From Prillingera fragicola (lineage: Eukaryota; Basidiomycota; Tremellomycetes; Trichosporonales; Trichosporonaceae): DNA of 64,000 nucleotides. Where the stretch lies: contig BEDY01000001.1 of assembly GCA_002335605.1 (NCBI GenBank), forward strand, positions 2,294,001-2,358,000, read 5' to 3'. Below are positions 11,208 through 22,995 of this stretch, one piece after another. Every line of letters begins with the position of its first letter. The stretch's first letter is position 1. The notes under the pieces were generated by a model. The model was not told the origin of the DNA and made no database searches. It saw only the letters and a program-made list of their open reading frames with translations. The position numbers and the translations under genes are program-made.

Positions 11208-12411
11208 GAATGAGTGCGGGGGTAAGATGCATGAGCACGTATCCCTTCATTAGACCTTTAGTAGCATTTAGCATAGTAAGTGACTGCGATGTGGGCGGGC
11301 CATGCAGCCCAAAGCCCGTCGTGACGTTGCGAGGTCTTGGCACTTGGCTGCGGCGGTGTCGGACGTGCCTCGCGGCGCCGTCTCATAGGTCGCTGCCGTA
11401 CCACGCACGCCGCTCCGCGCCGCTACCCTCCGGGCTGGTAGTATGGCTGGTGCAGGGTTCGTTTGCCCATCCAAGCTCTACCGGGCCCCTGGGGGGGCTC
11501 AAATGCGCGGACTGCAACGGGAAACAAACCGCAGTGAACTCCGACGGGAAACAAACCGCAGCAAGCGATTATGTACACCCTGATCTCGGTGAACCAAAGG
11601 CGGGTATGCATCTATGATTTATTCCTGCCAGCTTGCCCTCACTACAATCATTATCGACAGACTGAGCACTCCCATCTGAATTGAGAGGAGGGCTTTGCTT
11701 TGGCCTGCACTCACGGGCTGTGGAGTGCATTGTCAACATGGAGCTTGGCTGTTGGCAGACGATTTCTTGGGCTGCGGTGGCAGTGCGAGCTCTCCAACCA
11801 ATTTGCAACTACGAATGCAACATCTCTGGCAACCTTTGCTTCTCGCTACGCCGCAGTGTTACCGGAAGCAATATCCTTGTGGTCCACCAACATTGAACGT
11901 CAAACAATAGCTCGATTGAAGGTATCTGATGGGACAGACCCAGATATGGGGGGCGAGCTCATCAGCGCCGCCGCAGTTTCTCTGGAATTGTCTGGTCCGG
12001 AACCCATTGCATCGTTATCCCTTTCTCTGGGAAGTGAGGTAAGCTCCAGCCTGCGCAAACAGCAGTAGCTGCAGTCCAAGTCCCGGGCTCAACACTCACC
12101 GGATGGAGGTCTTTCAAAGAGAGTTTGATCATTTCCTGAATACTTCCTGCAATTTTGTATGCCAAATCACATTAAATCGACTCAAGGGGAGTAAAACGGA
12201 GTTTCGCATTGAGAGCTGCATTAGACTATCCCCACTTCAATGCTATGAGCCGAATCATGCACACGTAGCTACTCGCGACGTCTTGCTTCTTCAGTTTGTG
12301 CCACAAGTTGTTCTGAAGCGTGGGGCCCCCACTTTTTGCCACCTAACCTTCGTGAAAATGTTGACTCTGCCAAACTCGCAACGTCATCATCCACCACCAC
12401 GTCGCCATCTT
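11208..12411. other. Divergent intergenic region with unresolved coding-like fragments
   Basis: 1.2 kb between divergent genes. Between ~11,690 and 12,170 short open stretches with good splice-site matches occur on both strands (for example GTAAGC after 12039 on +; GTGAGT to GCGCAG between 12101 and 12054 on -). None joins into a protein that I recognise. It could be a degenerate gene, a non-coding transcript or 5' leader sequence. A 17-bp direct repeat lies at 11518 and 11545. Confidence 0.4.
11518..11561 (+). repeat. 17-bp direct repeat, two copies
   Basis: CGGGAAACAAACCGCAG occurs at 11518-11534 and again, identically, at 11545-11561, separated by 10 bp. It is in intergenic DNA upstream of the PalI-like gene. 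It may be a paired regulatory site or a small duplication. Confidence 0.85.
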
Positions 12412-14538
12412 ATGCGCATTATCGCTTCCCTGCTGCAGGCGACACCTCTAGCAGGTGCAGCCAGGGCCAGGCCATGCGGCTGTTTTGCCCGCTTACAACC
12501 CATTGCCTCTGGCTCTCGGCATTACGCCATTCCCTCGGCACCGTCCTTCGCCCGGAGTCATGTTCCTCGACGTCCAGCAGCGATTGAGAAAGAAGATGAG
12601 CCCGACGCTACTCAGCCTATTCGAGATGTGTCGAGGTATCAGTCCTCCCTCGCAAGGAATCAAGCGGACGCCGAAAATGTCAGGATCGAGGAAGAAGCAC
12701 GGATGGTGCAAGAGATCAAGTTTCAGCAGACGTCTGCTCTGCGACCAGTCTCAGATCCTCCAATATCGGAACGTGCGGCTCGACGAGCTGCCTGGCGAGC
12801 TGCAAACTCCGAGCCTTCTCTCGCGGATCGAGGGAAAGTATTTCCAAACCTTCGAAGACGACTGCGGAGCAAGGATACCACCAGCGCCCTGGTTCTGGCT
12901 CATCAGTTCTTGAACGCAACGGCAGTCGGCTCGAACCAGGGTCATGAACTTGAAGTGGCTGATGGTGCTGATGGCTCCTTACTGCCGTCGGCGGCGGACC
13001 GTGCCGAGACTTATCGCATCCTCCTAAACCTCTTTCTTCGACACCCCAAAGGAGCAGCACCGAGCCGCTCCCTTTTGGCGCGCCAGACGGCGGAAGGGAT
13101 CCCCATTGCTCCAGAGATTGCAGTCTTGGCGCTTAAGCATGGTAGGGCTCCCATCTCAGTGCTGTTCCCGTTTCTCCCAGAGCCAGCGCCCCCGGACCTC
13201 CTCGCGATCGCTCTCCACGGCTTGATCAACTCCGCTGGTCCGGCACCGGACGACGTGCATGAAGCGGTCACGCAGTATCTTAAAGGTCAGGGCGTCAGCT
13301 CTGGGGAGAATGATTGGGACTGGGCTCTCTGGGGGGCACTCATCGCCTCGTACGTTCCACAGGTCGACTTTGTTGGCAGCCTCAAGACTCTCGGACGCTT
13401 CAAGAACCTTGTCTTGAAGGCACGTGAGGAGGCACTGAGCAGTGGCCGCGAATGGCCCGACGATCGGGCTGGTATTGTGCAGGTGGCATATACCACTGTC
13501 ATGGGTATTTGGTCGACATCGCGGTTTACAGAGTCCGTGGGCAAGCAACGGCGCAATCGCTTCGGGTCGCCAGTTCCTTCCCATTTGAGCTCGGATCTGC
13601 AAGAACTTCTAGCACCGAGGGACAAGGAGGCGACTCCGACATCATTGCCCCTGCCATTTCTCAACGCTTGGATAAATGCCGAGCGTATTGCGGGCAATGC
13701 TCGTTATGTCAACGCAATCTGGCCTTACATTGCTGGGCAAAGCATTAGGGACACTGTGGCTGGAGTTCCTCCACCGACAGGCTCTCCTCACCCGACGGCC
13801 GAAAGTTACGTCGCCCTCCTAAAGTTCCTCAAGCTCGATCCCCCTCCCTCCTATCGTCCGCTAGCAGCTCGTATCCTTGCCGATACGAAGCAGGCAGACA
13901 CTACAGGTGTCCTCAACGCACTACTCGCAGCGGTCGCTGCCCCGCAAGTTCGCCGTCCGTCGGCCACTGGGACATGGCCGACGACTGTTCCTGACCTTCC
14001 TCTGCTGCTCTTTCTTCTCGTCCAGCGCCCTGCCCGTCTCGACTCACGCAGCATTGATCTAGTGGGAGCGGCAATCATCCGTGCTGCTCGAGCCGGCGTC
14101 GCTCCAGTTCGCGGGCTGCCTCGTCAGGGGGGCGGTTGGCGGCGCATCTCTCTGCACGATTGGGAGTGGCTTACGGAAGCTGCTAGTTCACGAATGCCGG
14201 GTGATGCTGCCGAGAAACGTCGCATTATCTTGCCGCTGTCGCAGCCGCGGGCGGTAGCGGAAACAACGGACTCTGAGGACGTCCCCGATACATCAGCAGA
14301 GGAGCCTATGGTGGAAACACATCGTGGCTTGTACACAGGTCAGCGTGACAAGACTGTTGTGATCAAAGCATTCTTGCCTGTGCTCTGCAGACTGCTCGGG
14401 GCTGCGATTATCGTTGGATCAAGGGCCATTGGCGCGACTGGGGACGCAGGAGATATGCTGGCAAACGCGCTCCAGAGCGTGGAGGTCAAGATATCGGCCG
14501 TTCAAGCGGCTCTCGATGAGAGCAACAAGAGTAGTTAG
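12412..14538 (+). CDS. Predicted mitochondrial protein of unknown function
   Basis: Intronless, 708 residues from the ATG at 12412. The first ~40 residues are rich in Arg, Ala, Ser and Leu and lack acidic residues, as expected of a mitochondrial presequence. Next comes a charged linker, then ~550 residues of alternating amphipathic helices with spacing that resembles helical-repeat (PPR/TPR-like) proteins, although no repeat could be assigned firmly. A hydrophobic stretch lies near the C-terminus (LPVLCRLLGAAIIVG). The frame also stays open upstream to 12103, and an ATG at 12358 would add 18 residues. I prefer 12412 because it begins the presequence-like stretch. Function unknown; a role in mitochondrial RNA or translation would be a guess. 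Confidence 0.65.
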   Translation: MRIIASLLQATPLAGAARARPCGCFARLQPIASGSRHYAIPSAPSFARSHVPRRPAAIEKEDEPDATQPIRDVSRYQSSLARNQADAENVRIEEEARMVQEIKFQQTSALRPVSDPPISERAARRAAWRAANSEPSLADRGKVFPNLRRRLRSKDTTSALVLAHQFLNATAVGSNQGHELEVADGADGSLLPSAADRAETYRILLNLFLRHPKGAAPSRSLLARQTAEGIPIAPEIAVLALKHGRAPISVLFPFLPEPAPPDLLAIALHGLINSAGPAPDDVHEAVTQYLKGQGVSSGENDWDWALWGALIASYVPQVDFVGSLKTLGRFKNLVLKAREEALSSGREWPDDRAGIVQVAYTTVMGIWSTSRFTESVGKQRRNRFGSPVPSHLSSDLQELLAPRDKEATPTSLPLPFLNAWINAERIAGNARYVNAIWPYIAGQSIRDTVAGVPPPTGSPHPTAESYVALLKFLKLDPPPSYRPLAARILADTKQADTTGVLNALLAAVAAPQVRRPSATGTWPTTVPDLPLLLFLLVQRPARLDSRSIDLVGAAIIRAARAGVAPVRGLPRQGGGWRRISLHDWEWLTEAASSRMPGDAAEKRRIILPLSQPRAVAETTDSEDVPDTSAEEPMVETHRGLYTGQRDKTVVIKAFLPVLCRLLGAAIIVGSRAIGATGDAGDMLANALQSVEVKISAVQAALDESNKSS

Positions 14539-14738
14539 GGGATCCTTTTGTATTTTAGTCGCACAACTCAACGCACCACGTCAGTCCCACAGTAACAGTG
14601 GCATATGTAGTTTCAATCAAGGTATGAGACGCACAAGTGCGGGTACAGAAACGGTTGCATACTGCTACACGAGCAATCGAAAGAGAGTACAAACGCACCC
14701 AATGAAAAGCACAGGAGCCTGTGACACTAACGGAAAAC

Positions 14739-15330
14739 CTAGTACATGGACGCAGAAGGTGCCTGCTGGTACATCTGCTGTTGCTGCTGCTGGGACATGT
14801 CACCCTGGCCGCCGTTGGCGGCTGCCTGTGCCTGTAGCTGCGCGTGAGTGGCAGCGAGGTCGGCAGCCGCGAGCTCATCCCAAGTGTCGGTCTGCATGCG
14901 GTTCGGGTCGTCCTCGCCGAGACCCCACCAGACAGTGGGCTCGTAGTACGTCTGAAGACGCGCCCAGAGCTCGGTGGCGCTCATGTTGTCGTCGGCTGAC
15001 GGCTGGGGAAGCATCATGGCAGCTGCGTCCGGTTGGAGCGGGACTGTTGGCAGCGGCTGCAACGAGTACTGCGGCGCCTGGGTTGGCACGGGACCCTGCG
15101 ACGTGCGCTGCTGCTGCTGCCCTCCTGTGCCGCTGAGGTTGAGAGGGTTGCCAGGGTTGCCAGGGTCGGCGACACTGAGCATGCCCAGACCGTAGTTGCC
15201 GTCACCGCCGAACGGGTCATTGACATTGGGAGCGTTGGCACCCAAGGGTGAGATACCCCCGGACGATGGCTGAGCAGTCCAGTTATGCTGCACCTGCTGC
15301 TGCATCTGCTGCTGCTGTTGCTGTTGGTGT

Positions 15331-15362
<32 letters not shown>

Positions 15363-18314
15363 TTGCTGCTGGTCACGCTGCTGCTGGAAGCGAATATCGC
15401 CGTTGCCAGGCTGCATGTCCACAGAGCCACCCAAGAGCGAGAACACCATGTCCTCGGCCTGCTTGTTAACACGAGCCGTAGACGCATCCTGGCCGATGAG
15501 GTGAGGGTAGCGAGAGGCTACCATCGACTGCAGCAAAGGCATCAAGGCGGTGATACTCTTGGCGCGTTCCGAGTCGCTGTTGGTCACCAGCTGGGTGACC
15601 TCGTTGAGCTCAATAAATGCCTGGCTGAGAACCGACGGGTCGAGCTGCGGGCTAACCCAAATGGCAAGCGCAGCCACTGAAACGGCAGCGGAGAAGACCT
15701 GCACCCAAGTCGACCAGGTGCGGTTCGCAAGGCGTGCCTGCACTCGCGAAAAGTACTTTGCCGCGAGGATGATGCAGCGACATGTCTCAAAGACGGTAAC
15801 GGCAACGTGGCGGTCAAAGTCAGTGAGCTTGGCATCGGGATTGTTGCGCAGGCGAGAGATAAGACGACGAAGCGAGGGTCGGTACAGGAACAGCGAGGCC
15901 TTAAACATGACCATACTGTGAGCCGTCTTGGTGACGATCGACGCATTGTACGCTCCAGGGTCAGTCGACGGCTCTGGCATGGGCGCTCCAGCCAGGACAG
16001 GGCAGTGAAGATCGGGACGGTGCTTGGTGTCAAAGCGGATCATTTCCTCCTCAACTGCGGCGATCTGCCGGGGCGTTGCCGGGTTGCTGTCAGGGCGCAG
16101 TCCAATGTCGATAATGCTGTAGTGAACGCGGCGCATGAACTCGTAGCGTGCAATGTGAATCTTGGGCGTGTGGGTCGGGTAGCGCGTCTCAATGTTCTCG
16201 AGGGGGATGGCAGTGCGCTGGCCGTGGTTGATCGACATGAGGCCATCAAGAACAAATGTTTCATAGAACACACGGCGACGGAAGTCGGCCTCCTCCAAAG
16301 GGAGCGAAGGGTGCGGGTCCTTATGCATGCCGAGTTGCTGTGTCGCAGTGGTCATGAGGCGCAGCCAGTAAAAGTTGACAGCCCGAGTGCCTTTCCAACC
16401 AAAGTTGACAAAGAGCGTGATCAAGCCGAGCACCTGGACACCACACACGCTTGCACCATAGCCGAGACGTGTGTCAAAGCATCGTTGCACGGCATCCCAG
16501 TAGATGCTGATTTTCGGGTCGACGTCCATCGCAGACATGTCCAGCATGCAGTCCAGGACCAGCACCATGAACACACAAGCCAGCTTGTGTGGGCTCAGGG
16601 GGTTGGCCGCTGTAGGAGCATATGCCGCTGGCTCGTACAATGTCTCGTACTCGTAGCGGTGCAACATGTTCTGGTACCATGTCGACTGATGCCAGAAGCG
16701 CGCCGCGCGGTGGGCAGTCTCTTCCCTCGGAGGAAGAATAGCGAGTAGCTTGCGCAGACGCTGGGCAATAGCCTGACGGTCGTCGATCATTTCCGGAGTC
16801 GGCATGCGCTGTAGAATATGCACGGGGGCACTGTTGTCGCTGACCCACTCGTTCTCGCGTTTGGCCACCGCATCCTCTGAAAGGAGAGAGTCGGCGCGCT
16901 GCCCTTGCAACTGGGGGGTGACTACAGCATAGCTGGTAGCGTTTGAACTACGACGCCCACTTTGGTCGCCCTCACTGGCGACCTGTGACGGGGATGAGCT
17001 GCTGAGTTTCGAAGTATCCAGCGGTGGTGTGTTGCTCGCGGAAACAGAGGCGAAGCCACCGTCGAGGAATTGAGGGGCCAGCAGGGGATGAGGGGATGGG
17101 TCTACCTTTGAATGCGCTTGCGAGAGCGCAGCCTCTAGCTGGGCGATGCGTTCGTGAAGTTGCTCAGTTGAAGCAAGCACGAGACGCTTCCCCTGCATGC
17201 AACTCAGGTCACCGTCAGGACAGACGAGGGCACAGCCACGCCTCCGGCCTGAATCAGTTAGCTTTGACGCCAAGTGGTTTGCCACATTTGCCACTTACAG
17301 TTTGAACAAGGAAACACGCGGTCACACTTGGCCTTCAGACGACGGCATTCAGAGCAACTCTTGCGCATGTCCTTGCCAGGTTTCTCGTCCTTTTTGGCCT
17401 TTTTCGTGGTCGCTGCAGACGTCGTCGCAGCTGCTGATGCCGATGCCGCAATGGGGCTGCCATTTTGGCTGCGCTTGCCCATGCTGCCGGGGTTGCTGTT
17501 AGCCCCAAGCGCCAGCCCCAGCCCTGACAGTTCCGGGTCGTCTTGCCCACTGGGCCGCTTGCTGGACATTGGCTGACCGCGGTCTGCAGACGCAGGAAGA
17601 GGTCCCATGCCTTCGGGTCGCTGCACCGGGAAGTTAAATTGGGCATTACTAGCCTGCTGTTGCCAGCTGATGGGCGACGGATTGTTGCTCGGCGGGGAAG
17701 GTCCTTGACTCGGGCCTTGACTCGGCGGCGTAAGCTGCTGACCGAGCTGCATCCCGTCGTACATGTGCTGGGGTGGGCCGAGTTGCTGGGTGGCGTACAT
17801 CGGGGACCCGTCAAAGTTGTCCTCGAGCTTGACACGGGCGTTGCCAGCGACGGGTCGCTGCATTTGGTGCAGGGGAAAGTTCGGTTGCATGGGTGACTGC
17901 TGCTGCGATCCAGGGTGGCCTAGCTGGGTTGGCATCGCAGTGAGGTGGCTGGTATACTGTGTTGGAATCTGATGGGATTAGCATCTACAGTAGAGCAGTG
18001 GACTCAGGCGATCAAGGACACGCGTGGATGCTAGACGGCGCTAAAGGAAGGCAGCCCGGTAAACCAAGCGCCGATCACCCGAGCAGTCTGTAACGTGGTC
18101 ATGATGACGAGCAGAGACAAAGCATCATTCGATATGATTGTCACAGTATACCAGAAAGACATGACGCGTTCTAGATGCTCGTTCTTCTCGGGCGTTATAA
18201 GGAAAGAATGGCACTCACTTGTTGCTGACCGAGACCGTGATGCTGCTGCTGTTGCGGCTGCTGGAGATGCTGCTGCTGCTGGTATTGCTGCTCTGCGCCG
18301 TTTGGATTGCGCAT
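14739..18314 (-). CDS. Zn2Cys6 fungal transcription factor with poly-Gln tracts
   Basis: Exons 18314-18219, 17956-17299 and 17248-14739 give 1,087 residues. The binuclear zinc cluster is split by the second intron: C-S-E-C-R-R-L-K-A-K-C-D-R-V-F-P-C-S-N-C, then R-R-R-G-C at the next exon, followed by C-P-D-G and a coiled-coil-like segment (STEQLHERIAQLEAAL). The middle ~500 residues match the fungal-specific transcription factor domain (WYQNMLHRYEYE, GQRTAIPLEN, REEAxF-like helices). Gln-rich tracts lie at the N-terminus and at ~15,285-15,390, with a Gln/Pro-rich C-terminal third likely to be activating. This is a nuclear DNA-binding regulator; its targets are unknown. The frame is open upstream to an ATG at 18662, but that stretch looks like a pyrimidine-rich 5' leader, so I start at 18314. 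Confidence 0.88.
15283..15392 (-). repeat. CAG/CAA microsatellite coding for poly-Gln
   Basis: An almost pure CTG/TTG run on the + strand encodes, on the - strand, a Gln-rich tract of about 35 residues broken by single His, Met and Val. It lies in the C-terminal third of the zinc-cluster factor. The mixed CAG/CAA usage limits slippage but length variation between strains is likely. Confidence 0.9.
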
Positions 18315-20922
18315 CCTGAGAGGTAACTCGCTAAAAGCGGTGAATGAACGTCCTGTCTTTGAATAAGAGCTTGATGAATGTGTTGGGGTAGAAACAAAGG
18401 AGAAATGAGATGGAGGAGTAGGAGACAGCGCAAATGTCGATTGATGGAGGCCACAGCCGGTGCGGGGAGAGCGAGGGGACCACGACAAGGACAGCAGCCG
18501 AACGGAAGCAAAAATAGGATTAGCCCAAGCATTGTTCTGTATTGTCCGCCCAACTTGATCATTTGCATCCTCATCTGGCTGCAGTATCGCACAGCGCGCA
18601 CCATTGCAAGCCCCGGATGCTCCCCTCGTCGTCGTCCTCATCGCCGTCGCCGTCTCAGTCAAGCAGTTGATACTCTATGGGTGCAGTTCTGCGTATCTGA
18701 ACATGAAGTGCCTACTCTTCTTCCACGCTGCCCTGCCGAGACTCTGAAAGCCTCTTGGCCCAGTACGAGAACCACCCGCGTACCCAGTAGCCGCTTACCC
18801 GCCACTGACTTTTTTGGGCAGACGTCCGACGCCGAAGCCGCCGTACGTGAATTGTGACTCTTGTTCTCCTTCTAGTGGCGCAAGCGCGGTGACTTGAAGC
18901 CGTGTCGACGCTATCCCTATCGTCGTGCCTGTGGCGCCGGCAGAGATCTGGCCCATGGCTCACGAGCTGCACTCCAGCTACTCGAGCGACCTGCCACGAT
19001 AATGTGGGAACAGCAGGCATTCCACCCTGATATGCTCGCTGGATCAAGTGTCATGGATGTGTCGTGGATTTCTGCCAATTATCATCTTTCATAATGAAAT
19101 GGTGAGATGCCTGGTTGCTACCTGGCGGGACACGTCGCGTGGGCGTCGATACAGCATGCACGAAGAAGAAAACTGCGATTTGGGTACGACACGGCAAGAT
19201 CAGCCTGATCTGCCGCGCTGTCAATCATCAATCGAGCCCTTGATCACAGCCGTGAATCGACATGCACGATCTGCGATACACAATCCCTGTGTATCCATCC
19301 GGAGCTCCGGAGCTCCAAGGTCCTAGCTCTGACCCAGTTTAGACAGGTGGCTTACGCCGCAAGGAGGTGGGCTTCGTCCTTCCAGTTTCACTAGCTTGTT
19401 GCCCGCATCCACTAAGCCGACTTGCTCATGCGCGATAGTGGGTGGCCGATCAAGAGTCATGTGCGGCTCGCTTATGGAATCGTGAGCACGCGTTGCGCGT
19501 CTTTTGATCTTACGATGCCTTCCTTTGCACTTCCTTCTGGCAAGCGGCAAAACTTTAAACTGCAGCATGCTCCCCTGGATTATGGGACGGCAAACTGCTG
19601 GAATCGGAAGCATCATGTCAGGGCGGTGAACGCTATACCCCTAGTAGTCGAAGGAGATGTGCTGGCGCCGCAACTATGCGATACCCATGCGCGAGTTCTG
19701 TGTGATCATGTGTGACCGTCCAGGTTCTTGGTGACTGCCTGAGACTTTGAGAAACATTGCAGGCTGTACGACGAGACAGGAACGCCAGATACGCCAGCGG
19801 CCCTCGCCAGAGGCAAGAGGGCAGTGAGCAAGGTCAATGACATGGCGTTCTGCAACTCTGCTCGCACCAGTTGCCTGGGCCGTTTCGTCGAGCACATCGC
19901 GTTCAACGCGTGCCAATCTAAGCGTGATACCCAAAAGGCCGCATCAGCTGATCCCTCAGTAACTGCGCCGACATCCAATCCAGCGTCGCCAACGACGCCG
20001 CCAATGGCGCCACCTCCACAAGCGATCCCTGTGCGCTCCGCAGCGGCCCGCACGCCGCACTGTGGCCGTTTCTGCTCCATGGCCCATCGAGAGTAGCGCC
20101 TGGGCATGCTGGGCAGCAGTAGCTGCCCTCCACGGATCCATGGCCTCCACACCGCTTTCACGTTGGTCACTTGGCACTTGGCAGTTCTGCGGGCCGGCGA
20201 TCCGGCGAGCCGCTCAAACAGCTGCGCAGTCGTGTGCTTGCAGAAAGAAAAATGGGCCGGTAAACCGGTCAACAGGCGGCGACTTGATTACCAGAACCAC
20301 ATCCGGGCGCGCATCTTTCTTTGTGAGAGCGGTCTCTTGGTTTCGGTTCAGCCGTGCAGATTAGCAGCCAAGCATGGTAGCACCGCCGTGAAACTCGGAG
20401 GATGGCGGTGGCACAGTATGGCTTGACAAGGCTAGTGATCTTGTCTCAACTAGAGCTAGTTCAGTCGGCCCAGTGCCCGGTCAATAGCTTGCTGTCTGAT
20501 CTGCTCTAGCAAATGGTGCCGAGCCGTCCGCAGGTGTCCAGCGTCCCTGTCGATCCTTGCTGTCGAACTCGCCAACTGGATGGCGACCAGGAGGTCTGGA
20601 GGGCGTTTGTGGCTTTGTGGCTTTTTGGCGTTCATGCTTGCGTTCTGTCGACGACAAAGGAAGTGTATGTGTCAATGGCTCTGCGGAGCTGTCGATGAGT
20701 GCCCGTGGCGCGCGCCGACTTGCCAAAGCCCTGTCGGGGTGGCTTGCGGTAAATTCATAATTAATTAAAGAAAGTCAGTGCTGCAACAGGGCGAAATATG
20801 TACAGGTATTACATATATCATGCCGTGTATGTTCTGTATACAAGATCGTCGTTATTCTCACATGCTCGCACCCGATTCTTCAATGCCCACATGCCATGTG
20901 CGCATGCTCCTCACATGTGTGG
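18315..20922. other. Gene-poor 2.6-kb region upstream of the transcription factor
   Basis: No ORF here shows a domain, convincing splice chaining or coding-like composition. The part next to 18314 (to ~18,660) is pyrimidine-rich on the - strand and is probably the transcription factor's leader and promoter. The rest may be long regulatory DNA or non-coding transcripts. A short - strand ORF at ~19,700-19,850 begins with a hydrophobic signal-like stretch but is otherwise featureless, so it is not called. Confidence 0.5.
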
Positions 20923-22205
20923 CTACGTGTATTTGGAAAGCACAACCGCGAGCGCGGCAGCGAGAGCCAGTGCCGCCGTTAACACACAGAAGGCGACTGC
21001 GCAGCGCTTGCCATACTTGATCTCAGTCTGGTGTGTCAGGTCCCCCACTCACTTTGACGTCCTCGTAGCACACTCACTACTCGCATGACCATGGCCATTT
21101 CCTCCATCATCTGCATCTTGGCGGGGTCCGGTTCTTCCGTGAGACGCAGTGGCGACCAGATGCTACAGTCAGTTAGCACACGTTTGATCCGAGGAAAGAA
21201 TACGTACGAGACGATGCCCAGAATCCAGAGAGGTGGGAACAGGAAACCCCAGCGCCACGCCCATCCTGCCACTGTTGGGGGCTCGGTACCCGTCTCGCGC
21301 GCATATCTGGGCAGAGTCTCGTATGGGTCAGGCTCGACGAGGAAGCCGAGGGTGGGCGCTTCGACTTGACGCGGCGATCCATCACCATAGGTACGTGCGC
21401 CGAGGACACGCTCCGCGTCGAGAGAGGTGCTGCTGCGGAGCATGTAGGCCGAGGCTGGCGCCGCGGGCGACCTCGTGCTGCTCACCGAATAGGTGCTCCG
21501 GTGGGCAGTGCCACACGGCACAATCATCGGCGGTGACTCTTGGCGCATTGGTGGGTCTACTGGAAGTATGTAGCGAGGGGGTATCCCTGCGTCCTCTGTT
21601 GGGGCAGCAGTGACGGGCACGCCCAGGGAGAGGGTCGAGTGCGTGGAGGACTCAGAGGGGCGAATGTCACCACGAGCGCCGTATATGCGCTCTCGCTCCT
21701 TTTGGAGGTAGATGTCGAGGTCGGCGTTACTGGCCGAGCTGAAATCGACGTTGCTGCCAGGGTTTTCGGGTGACAAGTCGACAAAGACATCCGAGACGTC
21801 AACAGAGGGGACGGGCTTGCGGCGTGAACGGCGCACACCGCGGACGCGGGCGCTTGCTGGTCGAGTAGGGCCAAAGGATGCTGGCGTGCTGGGAGTGAGG
21901 GGTCCGGGGGTGTCCGGGCTGTCTGGGCTGCCGGGACTATCAGTGCTGTTGTAGAGAAGTGGGAGGTGTCCACTGTTGGTCGACTCGTAGCTGAAGTCGA
22001 CGATCGACGACGAGTGCGAGTCGCAGGTGACGGAGGCACCCGAGGAGCCAGGGAGCGACTGTGTGGATGACTGTCCCGCTGACATGTCGAGACTGAGGGC
22101 AGAACGCCGTGGCCTGCTGGGAGGAGACGGTGTGGTAGGAGACTCTTCGACTGGGAGAGGTGTCCAGAGGCGGACTGTTCCGGGAGGAGTAGTGGGGATG
22201 GACAT
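20923..22205 (-). CDS. Ser/Pro-rich protein with C-terminal transmembrane segment, unknown function
   Basis: Exons 22205-21208, 21162-21081 and 21027-20923 encode 394 residues. The first ~300 residues are Ser/Thr/Pro-rich with acidic patches. A hydrophobic Trp-rich segment (GWAWRWGFLFPPLWILGIV) is followed by a charged stretch, then a 20-residue Ala/Val/Leu helix that ends four residues before the stop (ALAAALAVVLSKYT). The first intron is 45 nt with GTACGT, GCTAAC and TGTAG. It is in frame and stop-free, so a reader could mistake it for coding sequence. The second is 53 nt. The topology suggests a protein anchored by its C-terminus with a large cytosolic part. I do not recognise a family. 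Confidence 0.7.
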
Positions 22206-22995
22206 CTTATAGATGGGACAGCGAACAGAGAACGTGCTGTCAAAGGCAGTTATGTATGTGAGAGTGGTGTCAGTAACTTGTCAAATCTGCGACGGGGACA
22301 TCAGTTTCTCATCAATCTCTGCATTATCACCGCCCCTCCTGTCTACTGCTTCCTCGCTTACACGCTGAGCGCCCGGCTAAGGCCTGAGTTCCGTGAGCCG
22401 TGAGACTGTGAGGCGTAAGAGCCCGAGCGTAAAGGCCTGCAAGATGCACATTTTGCGAAGACTGTGCCCTCAAAGACGTGCACCGCCTGTCGTCGTCAGC
22501 GTATGCGCTTCCAACTCACTCTGCACATGCCTCTTCAGGGAGGCGTGCCACTCTCGCGTGCAAGCTGGGAGGAGTGTGGGAGAGATCGAACGGCGTTCAT
22601 GTTCATGTACCGTGTCCATAGAGCATGGTCACCCAGCACGCGGCTGGGTCATTGCGAAGACAGGGATCGTAGCACGGGGGCGTCTATTGTGGGCGCCAGG
22701 GTCGCTTGACGAGGAGGACCGTGCGCCGCCATCTCGGGTACTTGAAAGAAAATGTCAACCAGCCTTGCAAATTAGGTCGCACACGTTAGGTCATGAATCT
22801 GCAGACAGTCAGACAGCGTCAGATGCAGAGAGAGAAGGCGCAGCACCGAAATCATGGGCGATACAAATGATGAGAAACTGACAGGTCTTTGACGTCAGGG
22901 TGCAGCAAAACCGGACGGCATGATAATGTTACATGTCTGACGATGTGACGCGCCAGACTCTAATGACAGACAGGTCCTGATTCCTCACACCTCGC
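22206..22995. other. Intergenic region upstream of the Ser-rich membrane protein
   Basis: 790 bp between the start of the Ser-rich membrane protein and the stop of the myotubularin gene (both on -). It should hold the promoter of the former and the 3' end of the latter. Short ORFs such as 22393-22881 + show no features of a real protein. Confidence 0.5.

Noticed and set aside
15283..15392. Trinucleotide run as a possible CRISPR or tandem array
   Set aside because: It is a coding poly-Gln microsatellite; there are no spacers.
15807..16748. 313-codon ORF on the + strand
   Set aside because: Antisense shadow of the transcription-factor domain; no domain of its own.
19706..20272. 188-codon - strand ORF, partly signal-peptide-like
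   Set aside because: The hydrophobic stretch is short and internal, and the rest has no coding-like features or homology that I recognise.
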